64,000 bases of DNA from Micromussa lordhowensis (lineage: Eukaryota; Cnidaria; Anthozoa; Scleractinia; Lobophylliidae), in assembly GCA_964020085.1 (NCBI GenBank), contig OZ026599.1, positions 33,062,229 to 33,126,228 of the forward strand. Direction: 5' to 3'. Position numbers and translations under genes: made by a program. Positions within the stretch are counted from its first letter, which is position 1, and every line of letters starts with the position of its first letter. Below, piece by piece: positions 33,601 through 44,769 of the stretch. The notes under the pieces were generated by a model. It ran no database searches. It was not told where the DNA came from and saw only the letters and a list, made by a program, of their open reading frames with translations.

Positions 33601-36158
33601 CTTCAGAGTTTGAGATAGCAGGGTTCAACTGTTAATTTAATCTTCTCACTCCACAATAGACAGCTTTTGGCAGGACTCACCGCATGACTGATCAGTATTT
33701 TTTTGTTGCTTTTTTTAGGAAGTGCAGTTGCAAACCCATGGAGTTTGCACTGTCACAAAGAAGAGTTAAACAAAATGAGAGCATTGGGTTCGTCATCTAA
33801 AACACATAGTATCCTTTTACTGCATGTGCTTCTGGAAATGTCAAATCATCACATCTTCATTCTAGTCTTTGAGTTGTGTGACTTTTAAATGTTAGCAAAT
33901 ATAAATCAATCAATCAATTGATCACTTTCAGGTAACTCTGTTTAATAAGGGTGATATTGTTATGCTTCATTAAGACAGCTAAGAAGGCTACAATCAAACA
34001 GCTTATCTGTTTGGACCTCAGCATTTGATATCTTCTAGACCCATAGTAAGTATTTTTGGAGAATGGCCAAGTCACTTGTTAAGTAAGATATACAGTCAAG
34101 CCTCCACTACCAGCCACCACTCGATAAGAGCACATTGTTACAATGTCCAGGATTTTTCTTTCCAACTGTGTCAAAACTATTCACTTTTCTATCATTATTA
34201 AAAACCCTCTACAAAAGCCACCTGTCTACAGCAACTGGTTTATTCTGCCCTAGATAGTTGTCAAGGGTTTGACTGGCAAATCCAAGATCCTCAGATCCAA
34301 GAACAAACTGGAACTGACTGTTGGTGTGAGGCATGCATTTACCTATTAAACAGGGCTAGTTGTGTTTCCCCGGAAGTAATCTTTGTGGCAAAATATCTGA
34401 CAAAGTTTCTTCATGCTATCACATGTCATCTTGTGTTGAAGCCTTAACTCTGAGTAGAATTTATTGTCTTGGAAAATGTGGCTTACCAATTTTCTAATCC
34501 TTGTATTCTGGATTTAAAAATGGGAACGCGGCAACATGGAGATGACGCAACTGGTGAAAAAAGGGACAGACTAATGGCTAAAGTTGAAAAATCCACATCA
34601 AAAACACTTGGAATCAGGGCATGTGGTATGCAGGTAAAAAGAGATTTTCTTTGGCTTAAAGCATAATAATTATGTAACAATGGGTGTAAAAATTCCGTGG
34701 GCATGGAAGCCTTTGTGGAAGGTACGTCCAACTCGTGGACGTTTGCACATACCAGTGGAAATGGCACTACTGAACTGAAGCCAGTGGAAAAACCTTACTA
34801 AGGTTGTGTTTAATCTGTACTTGTGTGCAATAAGGTAAACAGCTAAATAACAATTATTCCATGAGCCCGAGTTGGATATGAAGTGATAAAATAACCACTT
34901 CATATCCAACAAATGCGAATGGAATAATTGTTTTAGTAAATTCTCAGACCGGGTTTTTTATTTCGGCCATTATAGAGGGCTGAAGTTGAAAACTTTGTGC
35001 GGAAAATTTTTAAACTTGGTGCACTATTTTCCATATGACGTAAAACTCCGACTATTGGCTCATAGTCAGAGTTTTTTAGCCAATCAAAAAGCTAGAAATG
35101 CAATAGTTGGTTGGAGCTGAAAATTTACCAATACTGATTATGAGTTCCATATACCTGTTAGCTTCAGCTAAAAGAGAAAAGACAAAGATGTCTATGTGGT
35201 AACCATAGTCATAGTCCAAAAGCAAATCTGAACAAAATTCAGACTAATTAGTGGGATTCAAACCTTAAACCTTGGCAAATATGACTTTAAATCAATACAT
35301 GTTTATTATTACTAACATTATTTTCTAGTTTTTATTGCTGCCTTTATTTACACAATTGGTCTTAATGATAGTTAGAGCATTTTTCATTTGAGTGTCATAA
35401 AACAAAACAAAACTAATTACTTACCAAGTAGACCACTCAGCCAATCTCAAACCGTAGTAAAACAAAACCAAAGTAATTGCCTGATTACTTTTAACACTCA
35501 GTTTGAAAACCACTCTATACAGTGTATGCTGTAGTTTTTATCAGAATGCGTGTGGTCACCAGAGACATTCTCTTCCTTGCAGGTGTATAAGCAGAATTCA
35601 GGAAGGTTTATGTGCCGAAACAAATACTATGGACTTAAGTTGTGCGAGGAAGGGTTCAAGGAAGAACTGATTACTTTCCTTCACAATGGACAACAGTTTA
35701 GAACAGAGTTGATAGAACCTTTACTTCATAAGCTTCGAAAGCTGTACAAAGTCATAGAGAAGCAACACTCTTTTCGGTTTTACTCGAGCTCCCTGCTCTT
35801 AATGTATGAAGGACACATTGATGAAACATCAAACAGTTGTTGCTGCTCTGTGAAAGAGCAAGAAAATGGTCGAAGCAAGCAGGATCAAGTAAGCCATAAT
35901 AACAGCTCAAGTCATTTGAACAAGAGTTGTCAGTGCCTCAGTCATCGTTGCAAGGTTGACGTGCGTATGATTGATTTTGCTCACACAACACACAGTGGTT
36001 TCTCCGGAGATCGAACTCGAACTGGACCTGACACAGGTTATTTGTTTGGCTTAAGGAACTTGATAAGACTTCTAGACGAAATCCAAGAGAATTACCACAA
36101 ATCTCCTGGTGACTTAGAAGAAGTAATTATTAATGGTGATAAAACCCAAGTTAATTAA
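27692..36158 (+). CDS. IP6K: Inositol hexakisphosphate kinase, six exons
   Basis: Exons are 27692-27878, 31426-31645, 31752-31840, 33719-33808, 34458-34633 and 35583-36158, with GT/AG borders and one frame of 383 residues. The enzyme phosphorylates InsP6 to 5-InsP7 with ATP. Seen motifs are [13 protein letters not shown] (16-28), the inositol-binding P-x3-D-x-K-x-G as PCILDLKMG (148-156) followed by TRQHGDD, GMQVYK across the exon 5/6 border, the S-S-L-L loop as [10 protein letters not shown] (260-269), and the metal-binding IDFAH (322-326) before GYLFGL. Order and exon-edge matches agree with human IP6K1-3 as remembered (about 410-440 residues). Residues 82-130 form a poorly conserved, Ser-rich and charged linker. 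IPMK and IP3K also share P-x3-D-x-K-x-G, but the N-terminal block and HGDD place this in IP6K. AATAAA at 36210-36215 may end the transcript. Confidence 0.93.
30358..30502. mobile_element. Palindromic MITE in IP6K intron 1
   Basis: The ends TTATTTACTGGGC and GCCCGGTAAATAA pair, and inner arms GGGGAAAAAACTGTGCCC and GGGCACAGTTTTTTCCC pair almost perfectly. The centre reads CCAAGGCCTTTGGCCTCGGG. Confidence 0.8.
31277..31374 (+). repeat. SINE 3' fragment and AC microsatellite
   Basis: CAGGCTTTAATTTCACAGCT and the following bases match the reverse complement of 33393 down to about 33345, the 3' half of a tRNA-derived SINE in IP6K intron 3. An (AC)n run follows at 31356-31374 and may be its tail. 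The fragment ends only about 50 bp before the exon 2 acceptor. Confidence 0.65.
32710..32947. mobile_element. Palindromic MITE in IP6K intron 3
   Basis: ATAGACCATTTTACAGTTGT at the left pairs with ACAACTGTAAAATGGCCTAT at the right with one mismatch region. Inner arms around GAGGCTGGAGTTGACCTTG and its reverse complement also pair. Confidence 0.75.
33341..33485 (-). mobile_element. tRNA-derived SINE with foldback tail
   Basis: On the minus strand a perfect Pol III B box GGTTCGAATCC stands at 33423-33413. The A box is weak. The 3' half (CTGAATTTTTGCAGGCTTTA) is shared with the fragment at 31277. The outer parts, 33341-33385 and 33440-33485, are inverted copies of one another (TGATTGATCA and TGATCAATCA with AACTTAAGCAGC/GCTTAAGTAGT), so the whole can fold back. 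Confidence 0.6.
33809..34457 (+). other. IP6K intron 4
   Basis: No recognised feature. It is AT-rich and ends at the acceptor CTGAGTAG, which has a poor pyrimidine tract; the join is supported by the restored frame KFIVLENV, which fits the family. Confidence 0.6.
34849..35133. mobile_element. AACAATTATTCC MITE, copy 1
   Basis: The left part is a palindrome from AACAATTATTCC to GGAATAATTGTT (34849-34932) with inner arms GTTGGATATGAAGTG/CACTTCATATCCAAC. It continues into a second inverted pair running from AGTAAATTCTCAG to CTGAAAATTTACC. The same composite recurs at 44099-44425, and a partial copy is at 37911-38028. Confidence 0.8.
35374..35516. mobile_element. AGCGGTTTTCA MITE, diverged copy
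   Basis: It shares its layout with 36562-36701: CTCAGCCAATCTCAAACCGT here against the same segment with one change there, followed by AATTGCCTGATTACTTTT-like sequence in both. The ends are diverged (GAGCATTTTTCA against TGAAAACCACTC). Confidence 0.7.
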
Positions 36159-36209
36159 GGTATTTTATGGCATAGAGGGTTAGAGTATGAAATAATGATA
36201 ACAGGGTTG

Positions 36210-36215
36210 AATAAA
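36210..36215 (+). terminator. Candidate IP6K polyadenylation signal
   Basis: AATAAA 52 bp after the IP6K stop codon. A further AATAAA lies near 36819. Which one is used cannot be told. Confidence 0.4.
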
Positions 36216-36561
36216 TGCACTGCCAATAATTCTCTAGATAATGCACCCAAACTTGTACTGAAAGTGAAATCTTCTGCAATAATTTATTTAATCATATAGT
36301 TTTAATAAGTTATCAGCTTGGGAAAACTGACAAACAGAAAAAGTGAAAACATTCCTTGATACAATAGGTGTGATAAGTTCTTTGAGAAATGCACTATGTG
36401 GCTAACTCATAAAGTGAATGTTAAATGATATGTATTGGAGTGGATTTGTCAATTCAACGCACAAAAAAAACTTGTTATAAATGACCTGGCAATTTGTTGG
36501 AATAAATTACTGCAGTACATTAGGTACTAAAATAACACATATTGGATTAAAACTGCATTAC

Positions 36562-36701
36562 AGCGGTTTTCAATCAAGTGTTGTAAAACCAAAACCAAAC
36601 CAATTACTCACCAATTAGACTACTCAGGCAATCTCAAACCGTAGTAAAACCAAAACCAAATTTATTGCCTGATTACTTTTGACACTCGACTGAAAACCGC
36701 T
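36562..36701. mobile_element. AGCGGTTTTCA MITE, intact copy
   Basis: The ends AGCGGTTTTCA (36562-36572) and TGAAAACCGCT (36691-36701) are exact inverted repeats of 11 bp. The inside contains two AACCAAAACCAAA segments. A related copy is at 35374-35516. Confidence 0.8.
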
Positions 36702-37910
36702 CTTATCGAACAATATAGATAGCAGGTTGTTACTTTAATAAGTCCCTCGCAGTTGACATTTTGTCACTTATTATTCTCAATATTTTTGTTTGGTGATTTA
36801 TGATGAAGTTCTGGAGAATAAATTGTTAATGGTCTTTCTACAAAATGGCAAAGTTGAACCTTGTTATTTATGAATTTTGATTTACAAATGCCCCTAATTT
36901 GGAGTTGAAAAAATACAGTATATGCAAGGGACTGCTAGCTCACCAGAAATATAAAATTGTCATTATAAATGTGTTACCTATTTCCATTTTACAGTAACAA
37001 AATGTAGCTTACTTTTTCATGCGTTCTATCCGGGTTGATTTAAAAACCGTCTACACATTCTCTCCAGAACCTCTTTGAGTCGGTGAATGGCCTTTTACAT
37101 TGCTCTTCAGCTCATTACATACAATTTATGTCATGGTAATCATATTAAATTAAAGAACATAATTTAATTGAAAGGCCTCAATGCAAAATACTAGAAATTT
37201 ACTTCACAATGTAAATAACGTTGTTTTTCAAGGGAGTGGTGATGACTTGATAATAATTATTGCGGTTGAGGTCGTTACGACAAGGCAACTAAATACTCAA
37301 GAAACACGAAGAAAATAAAGAGAAATATTCACGATAAAGTTCCAAATTTGTAAATTCACCGATATTTTCGCGATATGCACAAATACAAATTACCTATATT
37401 ATAAAAACACAATTTAGATAAAACTTGATATTCAAGGGTTTAAATTAGCCACAATTCTCGTGATTAAAGCTTTTGACAATATTACAAATTGTGGTGTTAG
37501 TGATAACGGAAGTCACATTAAGAGATAATTGTAATTGTTACTTGCTTGGTTTAAAGGGATCTTAAACGGCAACTTCAAGCAACCGTGTTGCTTGAATTAT
37601 TGCATTATGTTGCATTGGTAATTTAAGCTAATGACTGGTTTAATATTTAATAATTATTAAATGGTCTAATGGAATTCCTTGTTTTGGGGTAAAATTTGGT
37701 GATATTTTGGTTCGCATCGGGTTTGTTGCAATTCTTGTAAACCGAAAAAATTATATTTTAAAATTTTCGCAAAGAACTGTATTTAAGCGCATGTAAATAT
37801 GTATATTCCTAAAATTAAAGAACACATTCGTCAGACTCATTTATATTAAGCATGTGCTGTGTTATTTGGTTGTTATCCTCTAAATACCGTGTGGTCTTTA
37901 GTAGTTAGTT

Positions 37911-37912
37911 AA

Positions 37913-37947
<35 letters not shown>

Positions 37948-37989
37948 ATAGATAGCCACAACGAGGTGCGTAGCGCCGAGTTGGCTATA

Positions 37990-38026
<37 letters not shown>

Positions 38027-38028
38027 TT
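37911..38028. mobile_element. AACAATTATTCC MITE, copy 2
   Basis: A palindrome from AACAATTATTCCA to TGGAATAATTGTT with inner arms GTTGGATATGAGATGAT and ATCATCTCATATCCAAC. It lacks the second half found in copies 1 and 3; instead it runs into unrelated sequence after TTTTATTAAAC. Confidence 0.8.
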
Positions 38029-38166
38029 TTATTAAACACGCCCTCAAAATATAGAAAACTAGACTACAATTAAAAAGGCCCAAAAAATCATGCATACGCT
38101 CGCCATTTTTGTAGATCATGGTATAATGGCTCATATACCATGATGGCTAAGCCAATGAAAACTCTC

Positions 38167-38200
<34 letters not shown>

Positions 38201-38704
38201 TAGTAGTTAGACCCTTGGGTTCCTCGTGGAACAAAGGGAGGAATGTGGTCTTTGGCGGGCTCTAATTTTTACGATTTTCTCTCCGTTATCCTTAGCGAAA
38301 ATATACAAACCTCACGTGTAGAATCTTGTTGATGCTATTTATTTAAGACGTTTCTTTAAATAAAACGACGAAATTGCGCTTGGTACACAGCATGCATAAG
38401 CTGCTGAAGGATCGTCCGAAGGTACCATCAGGAACACTGGGGCAAGATGTTATTGTAACAGCGACTGATTTCCGTGTAGTGTGATAAAAAAACGCCGGAA
38501 ATGTTGCAATTTCAACTGAACGCGTCTTTCTGAAAATCGCCAAAAAAATTGATACCCAGTTCGAAAAGCCAGTCTCACAATCGTAAAATTAGTTCCCGCA
38601 AAATACAAAACAATCACCAAATTAAACTCCAGCAAAAAATTCGTCCTACACGGTAGAAGTGCTTAGTGTAGCCTTGGAAACATTTAATCGATCGTGCAAC
38701 TTAA

Positions 38705-39105
38705 GCCGGGGGTACACCTGAATTTAAGTGAAATTTTAGGGAGTTTAAAGAGAGATTGAAAGGGGGAAAAAAGGTTATGGAATACCACCAGACAGTTGCC
38801 CGACCCCACAATGGCACCCAGGTTGTTAGGCAACTGTTTGGTGTGTATCTACCAATTTTTAACTTCAAACTCTAATTTTAAAACAACACCAAATCTTTAA
38901 AATTTCCTATTTCCATAAATTTTACTAATCCTTTGAGAAAAACTATTTTTCTCCAAATAAACCTAAAAATCACCAAAAAAATTACAAAACGGCGCAAAAC
39001 ATAGGTGTGAAATGAGCATAGAGATCCTTGATTGCTTGAAACGTAAACGAGATATTTGCATTCAAAACATAATACCAAGCCAAAATACGGCTTTCAGGTG
39101 GCCTA
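38705..39105. mobile_element. TTAA MITE, copy B (inverted relative to copy A)
   Basis: The sequence is the reverse complement of 24947-25355 over about 400 bp with scattered changes. TTAA precedes it at 38701-38704. The far end has diverged from the GGCGGGGGTAAA consensus (GCTTTCAGGTGGCC). The two copies flank the whole IP6K gene in opposite orientation. Confidence 0.85.
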
Positions 39106-41179
39106 TATATTAACAAAACAGAACAGCGCGCGAAATATTTTAGATGCCTTTTTCGAAGGAAATAATTTCGAGAGGGTTTCAGACCGTAATATCTTGCACT
39201 GATATCAGACTAAATTGAAACTCCTGAGTGACAGCAATCATCACCAGCAAAAAAAAATGCAAATACCGTGATGGCCAATTACCGAAACAGCCAATCTGAA
39301 TGACTAAGCCCCGTACACAGTGCGCTGGAGAAATTTGAAAACGATGTTTCACTCTGAAAACGCGTCAGATGTTTTCCGTCCACACTACACCTGAAGGAAC
39401 TTGAAAACACAACAATTGCCGGTCATTTCAGACATGTGTTTGAGGAACAGGAAAATCACAGGATTATCGTGGCGTCATTTGTTTTCGAAAAGCCTTTTTT
39501 TTTTCTCAAAATGTTTTCCTTCCACGCAAAGCCAGCGTTTTCAAATTCCGCCGGTTTTAAGAGCGTCTTCGAAACGCTCCGTATTCGCGACGGATTAGTG
39601 TGGACAGTAGGCCTAACCGTAGATTTCAAATGTCTCTGGCATAACCTGCGATAATACTTACAATACATGTATTTCTTCCTGCTTGGGAGAAAGCTGATCG
39701 TGGGAGCGCTTTGCATGACGGGAAAAGACGTCGCATGAGAATGTAGATAAGCTAGAGTGTCCTTTGCTTTTTCCTTCTGAACAGGCGAAAAACTGGTTGC
39801 TTTTGGAAGCTGATGTGGTCGGGGAGATTTTGGGGAATCCTCGTTGATGATAAATCTAGTTTATAATTATCTTTCCTCCCCCATCATCTGAGCGTTGCAT
39901 TCAAAATGGCGGCTTGTTCTTAAGACAAACCGCTGCTCGGAAAGAAATTTATTTTGGTGATTGTCTCTTTTTCACGCGCCATATGTCATTACCAGAGAAC
40001 GTTTTCTTGGTTGCGCCCTCGAGTATATCTATATGCAGCATTAATAAAGCTTATGACTGATAATCGACTAAAACGTAGGCACGCATAATCAGATTTGATT
40101 TATTCATAAATTGAACTCCATTGCCCAATATTTCTCAATTACTTGGTAATTTAAAGCGCGGTATTTCTATTTCTTTTGACTTGTACCTTTAAAAAAAGAT
40201 ATTAACAAATCAACTTGTGCCGGAGAAAAAATGACAGTAATCATGACAAAGGTGACCGCTTTGAATAAAACATGCTTCAAACATTCATTGCTTTACACTA
40301 TTAAATAATAAACATCTCAAGGCTGCTTTGTACTTTTTGTTATCAGCGCTATCGCATTACAAAAAGAGTTTCATTAGAAAGAGGACTGAAAAGCTACGTA
40401 TTTCGAACCTTGACGTTTTCACACAAAAGAACAGTAAAAGCTAGAAAATTCCAACGAAAATTTTATGAACACGATATGGGGCAATTAACACCGAAAAAAC
40501 GCAATTTCGAAACATCTGTCTATTTGCCTTAGAGTTTCAACTGTACAAACATGATTTTTTTTGTTGTCTTCAAGGGCTATTTTCTTCATCTTCACGTTTC
40601 TGTTTAAAACAATCACATTATAGTGACAAGTGAAGAACTTAAATTACTACCAAGTAGTGTGGCTGTTTTCTGAGGTAGGGTAAAAAGTGGCTCGCCCATG
40701 CGAGAGCGAACGCAGGAGTTGTGGGAATACAATTAACGAATACAATTAACACTTCTCCGAGCCTAGTTTATACACCAATCGAGACATGTTTGTCTGCAGG
40801 AGAAATCCTGCTTCCGCCTCAAGAGAAGAAAAGTTAAACAACAAATAGAGTAAAATGCGTGGTTGTTACAAAACAAACGATGATGAACGAAAACTTTATC
40901 ACGAAGACATGAAAACTCACATATATAGTGCATAGTCAAATGTTCGATCCTGTTAGATAAAACGTTCTGTCGCCAATTCAGTTCTCTCAATGGTTATACT
41001 AAAGGAAAGATCGTACTAAAAATAGGTAAGTTTTCAATTACCTATATTTCTATATACGTTGTCGTTTATTTCAATCTTTTAATTAATTATATCTTCAATC
41101 AGTGCGTTCATATCTCTTTTCCTTAAAGAACAACACTGAGAAGAAATTCAATCAAAACGAACAGAGTTGGACTCGTACA

Positions 41180-43185
41180 ATGGACTCGTGTAAAAACGGA
41201 ACTTTGCTCGCACATCGTAACACTTCTTATTCAGATCCTGGCAACTTGACTTCGGTCTTGCACGCCACTGTCATCATTCTTATAATGGTTGTAATAATTG
41301 TTGGAAACGTGCTTGTTCTGCTTGTGATCTACCGACAAAGAACCCGAGCGAGCTCTCGAGCTGCCAACATGTTCATCGCCAATCTCGCAGTGGTGGATCT
41401 AACCATAGCGCTGCTGTTGTTCCCCTTCTCTGTGGTCGCGATTTTGCAGCAGCGATGGGCTTTGGGGGACGCTGTCTGTCAGTTTAATGGCGCTACTAAC
41501 ATGGCGGCTGGAGCAGCTTCCATTCTCACCATGGGGGTTATAAGCATAGACAGGTAAGAAGAGACTTTTGTTCGAAAAAATAACCGCCTGTAATAACCTA
41601 GTGATTTAAGAACCTGCTGGCAGAAATTCCCCATTTTAATACCTAAAAATGTAAGGGGTGGTTTAGCCAAGCAAGATCAAGCAGGTTCTCAAATGTTGGT
41701 CACAGTTAAATTATGAACTCTTGTTATCAGGAGGCAACGCTTCATATACATTCTGTAACCAGTTGTGTTAGGCTCTGAATAAATAGTGTATAAATTAAGG
41801 ACCAAACCCAAGTTTATATATTTTTCTGGTAATCAACAACTGTATCTCCTTCATAGAAATTAAAAACCTAATTTTCATTAGCTTCTTAAAATAACCTGCT
41901 TAGCCTAAATTGCCAATAACTATCCCAAAATACAAGAACTCATTTTGCCCAAAAGTGCAAATTCTTACATGCGGGCCGCTTTTTGCTGTATCCCATAATC
42001 AATCCTGGTGAGCTTAGTTGAAGGGAGAGCTGGTTTTGAACAGATCTTAGCCAGTGAGGGACACCTTGAAATCACAGAGGAAAGGGTATCGATGGCTGGA
42101 ACGAATTTTTATTTTACACGCGTTTTCATCCTCCACGAAAACATCCACTCGACGCGCGTGTTCGCGCGCGTGGTAACATTATCCGCGCAAGAACTGAGCA
42201 CCATGCCTAAAACTAACTTGAGAGGGATTACTTTATAAATAAGGCCAAAGAGAGGAATTTTGTCGCTTACCCTTCATGTTCTCTTTCTAGTATCCGCCAG
42301 AGCTAGAGACAAAATCGATAAATCCAGTAGCTTGTACTTAAAGCTCGGCAGCCCGCTGGGGCATTTTTTTAAAGGGGTTAGGTCATGATGTTAATAAACT
42401 CGGGTCACCAGGCCAGGCAACCAATCAAACTCAAAAACAAGATCAATCACGACTCAGTCACGTGCGTTAAGTTCCTGGTTAGGTGTATCGATACTGCATT
42501 GGTTCTCGTAATAGATGTAGTTGTTTACTTTTTCAACTCTTTCAGGTATCGAGCTATTGTATCTCCACCAGGCCACAAGTTGACTCTAAAACAGGCCTGG
42601 GCACTACTGACCCTAGTATGGACCTGGTCCATAATCATTGGCGTCCTCCCAGTCCTTGGTTGGAACAAGTACGACCACACCGCTCTGAGCACCATCTGTA
42701 AAGTTTCCTTCAACGAAGATCGAGGCTACATTTTGTTGGTAATCGTCACGTGTTTCATGATTCCGCTGTTTGTAATGTTCTACTGCTACTTGCGAATCTT
42801 CTTGAAAGTTCGATCTCACAAGAAGCAGATAGCACGATGGAATCACAACTCAGACGCGCAGAGAAATTTTAGGCGCGAAACTAAAACGGCGCAGGTGGTT
42901 TTCACGGTGCTTTTTGTTTTCATCGTGTGTTGGAGCCCGTTTGTCCTTGTGCACTTCCTTCAGTCCTTTCCAACGATCAACATGTCACGCACTGTGTTTC
43001 ATTCCGTTACTCTTGTCGCGGGTTTACATTCAGCCATTAACCCGATCATTTACACTACAATGAACAGAACATTTCGTAACGAATTGCGCCAAGTCTACCC
43101 GTGCGCGCTATGCGGGCGTGTCACGTGCTTTGCAAGTAATAACCTTGTTCGGCCAATCAACATTGAGACAAGTGTCACGCTATAA
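41180..43185 (+). CDS. Class A (rhodopsin-like) G-protein-coupled receptor, two exons
   Basis: Exons 41180-41553 and 42546-43185 join in frame to 337 residues; the intron lies inside DRY (D124-R125 | Y126). Seven membrane segments are visible. Landmarks are GNV with N43 (1.50), NLAVVDL with D73 (2.50), the disulfide pair C100 and C176, DRY 124-126, FVFIVCWSP with W254 (6.48), and NPIIY 290-294. N-terminal glycosylation sites are N6, N14 and N22. C311, C314 and C319 could be palmitoylated. The retinal lysine of opsins is absent (G284 at that place), so it is not an opsin. It has a general amine/melatonin/adenosine look, but I cannot name a ligand. An upstream GTG at 41102 is in frame but is not a plausible animal start. 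Intron length is 992 bp. AATAAA occurs at 43436 and 43616. Confidence 0.9.
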
Positions 43186-43435
43186 TCGTGAGGAAAACGT
43201 AACGCCGTAGCGTTACATTAGAGTGAGGTAACTAGACTGTGACGCTGGGCTCGTCAGCAGAGACATACCAACTGTGATAATGAGGCGGAGCAAAACGCTA
43301 ACGTTGTGATAAGGAGCGTCATGTAAATTTAGTACTCTCGGACAAGGTAACGCAACTATGAACGCTACAATCGTCAGGAGAGCCATAATGCAAGGCTGTA
43401 ACGCCGACAGCTATGACACCCTTTTGCTGTATTGT

Positions 43436-43441
43436 AATAAA
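43436..43441 (+). terminator. Candidate GPCR polyadenylation signal
   Basis: AATAAA about 250 bp after the GPCR stop codon; a second stands at 43616-43621. Confidence 0.45.
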
Positions 43442-44098
43442 CTGTAGGTAAATCAAGAATCAACAAAACGGATAGAATGTAATACGTCCATTTGCTTCTT
43501 GTCACAGTGGCAGGGAAAGTTTGTCGAAACACTGAGTAGCAAGCACGCAAAATTCACAATCTTAAGTGTATCGCTTGTGCTTAGCTGAACAAGACTTTTT
43601 CATTATTCCGTCACAAATAAACGAGTGGTCAAATGATGCAATACTAATTACCGTTTAATGAAGAATTTGAACAACGACATACAAGCAATATTGAAAGGAT
43701 TGCAAGAGTTTTACCTCACCAAAAGGCATAAGGACCTATGTGTTAGCGAACTTGTACTTCAGCACTATAAAGTCATTAAGTGTTTAACTAGTTTTCAAAA
43801 ATAGCTATGTAGCAAAAATTATCTTATTTCCATGCGAAATACTACAATGCTTAATTGTAAATATATTAAAACGCGTAAATCTCCCACTTGTAGAGTATTT
43901 ATCAAATAGCCGTCCTAGATCATAATGAAACAACGTTTTAAAAAGACAGTCGATATCACAGAAGTTGCAATGTAATTATTTGCACACCTCAGAATGATTA
44001 AAATAATAAATTACAGGGATTCAAAAATTAATAACGATATTCTGCCGCACTCTTGTTGTTTCTTAAACATCCCTTTTTCTGACCTTTGATATCTATAT

Positions 44099-44425
44099 AA
44101 CAATTATTTCATGAGCCCGAGTTGGATATGAAGTGATAAAATAAACAACGAGCGCGTAGCGCGAGTTGGTTATAATCACTTCATATCCAACAAGGGCGAA
44201 TGGAATAATTGTTTTAGTAAATTCTCAAACCGGGGTTTGCCGCCGATTTTTATTTCGGCCATTATAGAGGGCTGAAGTTGAAAACTTCGTGCGGAAAATT
44301 TTTGAACTTGGCGCACTATTTTCCCTAGGACGTAAAACTCCGACTATTGGCTCATAGTCGGAGTTTTTTAGCCAATCAAAACAAAAAGCTAGAAATGCAA
44401 TAGTCGGAGCTGAGAATTTACTAAA
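44099..44425. mobile_element. AACAATTATTCC MITE, copy 3
   Basis: The same composite as 34849-35133: an outer palindrome AACAATTATTTC to GGAATAATTGTT, then a second inverted pair from AGTAAATTCTCA to TGAGAATTTACT with the inner hairpin AAAACTCCGACTATTGGCTC and its reverse complement. Its middle is longer than in copy 1, with a segment reading CAACGAGCGCGTAGCGCGAG. Confidence 0.85.
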
Positions 44426-44769
44426 CATTTACTGAGTTTCAAATTGCCTACCGCATCTGGAGTCAATTCCGTAAGATCTGATTTGTTTTTAGCGATTTCC
44501 CTGTGACTGTCGTTCAGAAGCAACGAAATTTAATCAATAAGAGCAGAGTATGATGTCTTTTCAGCTAGGTAATTAGCGAAATTACGCAACTTTTCCCGCC
44601 CGCACTTTGCACTGGTGGCATGCCAGTTTTGGTTCCGAGTTTTGATTGGTTCACTGTGGTACAATTTCCCGCCTTGGTCTCTGCTCTGGTTACGTTGCGG
44701 TGTTAGGTTAACGACTGTCATTAGAAAATCGCTGCATTTGTATCCTTGTGTCAAAAGGAAAGCTATGAA

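Larger units (their letters stand above)
31841..33718 (+). other. IP6K intron 3
   Basis: It holds a palindromic MITE (32710-32947) and a SINE (33341-33485). No coding exon other than those of IP6K is recognised. Confidence 0.6.
34634..35582 (+). other. IP6K intron 5
   Basis: Contains two MITEs (34849-35133 and 35374-35516), the second ending 66 bp before the exon 6 acceptor CTTGCAG. No other coding exon is seen. Confidence 0.65.
36159..41179. other. Gap between IP6K and the GPCR
   Basis: Contains the IP6K 3' UTR, MITEs at 36562-36701, 37911-38028 and 38705-39105, a palindrome near 38117-38146 (CATGGTATAATGGCTCATAT and following bases) and a diverged inverted element near 39306-39615 (ends related to CCCGTACACAGTGCGC and GATTAGTGTGGACAG). 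No coding exon is recognised. The GPCR promoter should lie near its end. Confidence 0.5.
43186..44769. other. Convergent 3' region between GPCR and coiled-coil gene
   Basis: Holds the GPCR 3' UTR with polyadenylation signals at 43436-43441 and 43616-43621, MITE copy 3 (44099-44425) and, on the minus strand, the 3' UTR of the coiled-coil gene. No other gene is recognised. Confidence 0.6.

Noticed and set aside
41102..41179. Upstream extension of the GPCR reading frame
   Set aside because: It begins with GTG, not ATG; the first plausible animal start is ATG at 41180, which gives a normal N-terminus with three glycosylation sites.
41180..43185. Opsin identity for the GPCR
   Set aside because: The residue six before the N of NPIIY, where opsins have the retinal lysine, is glycine here.
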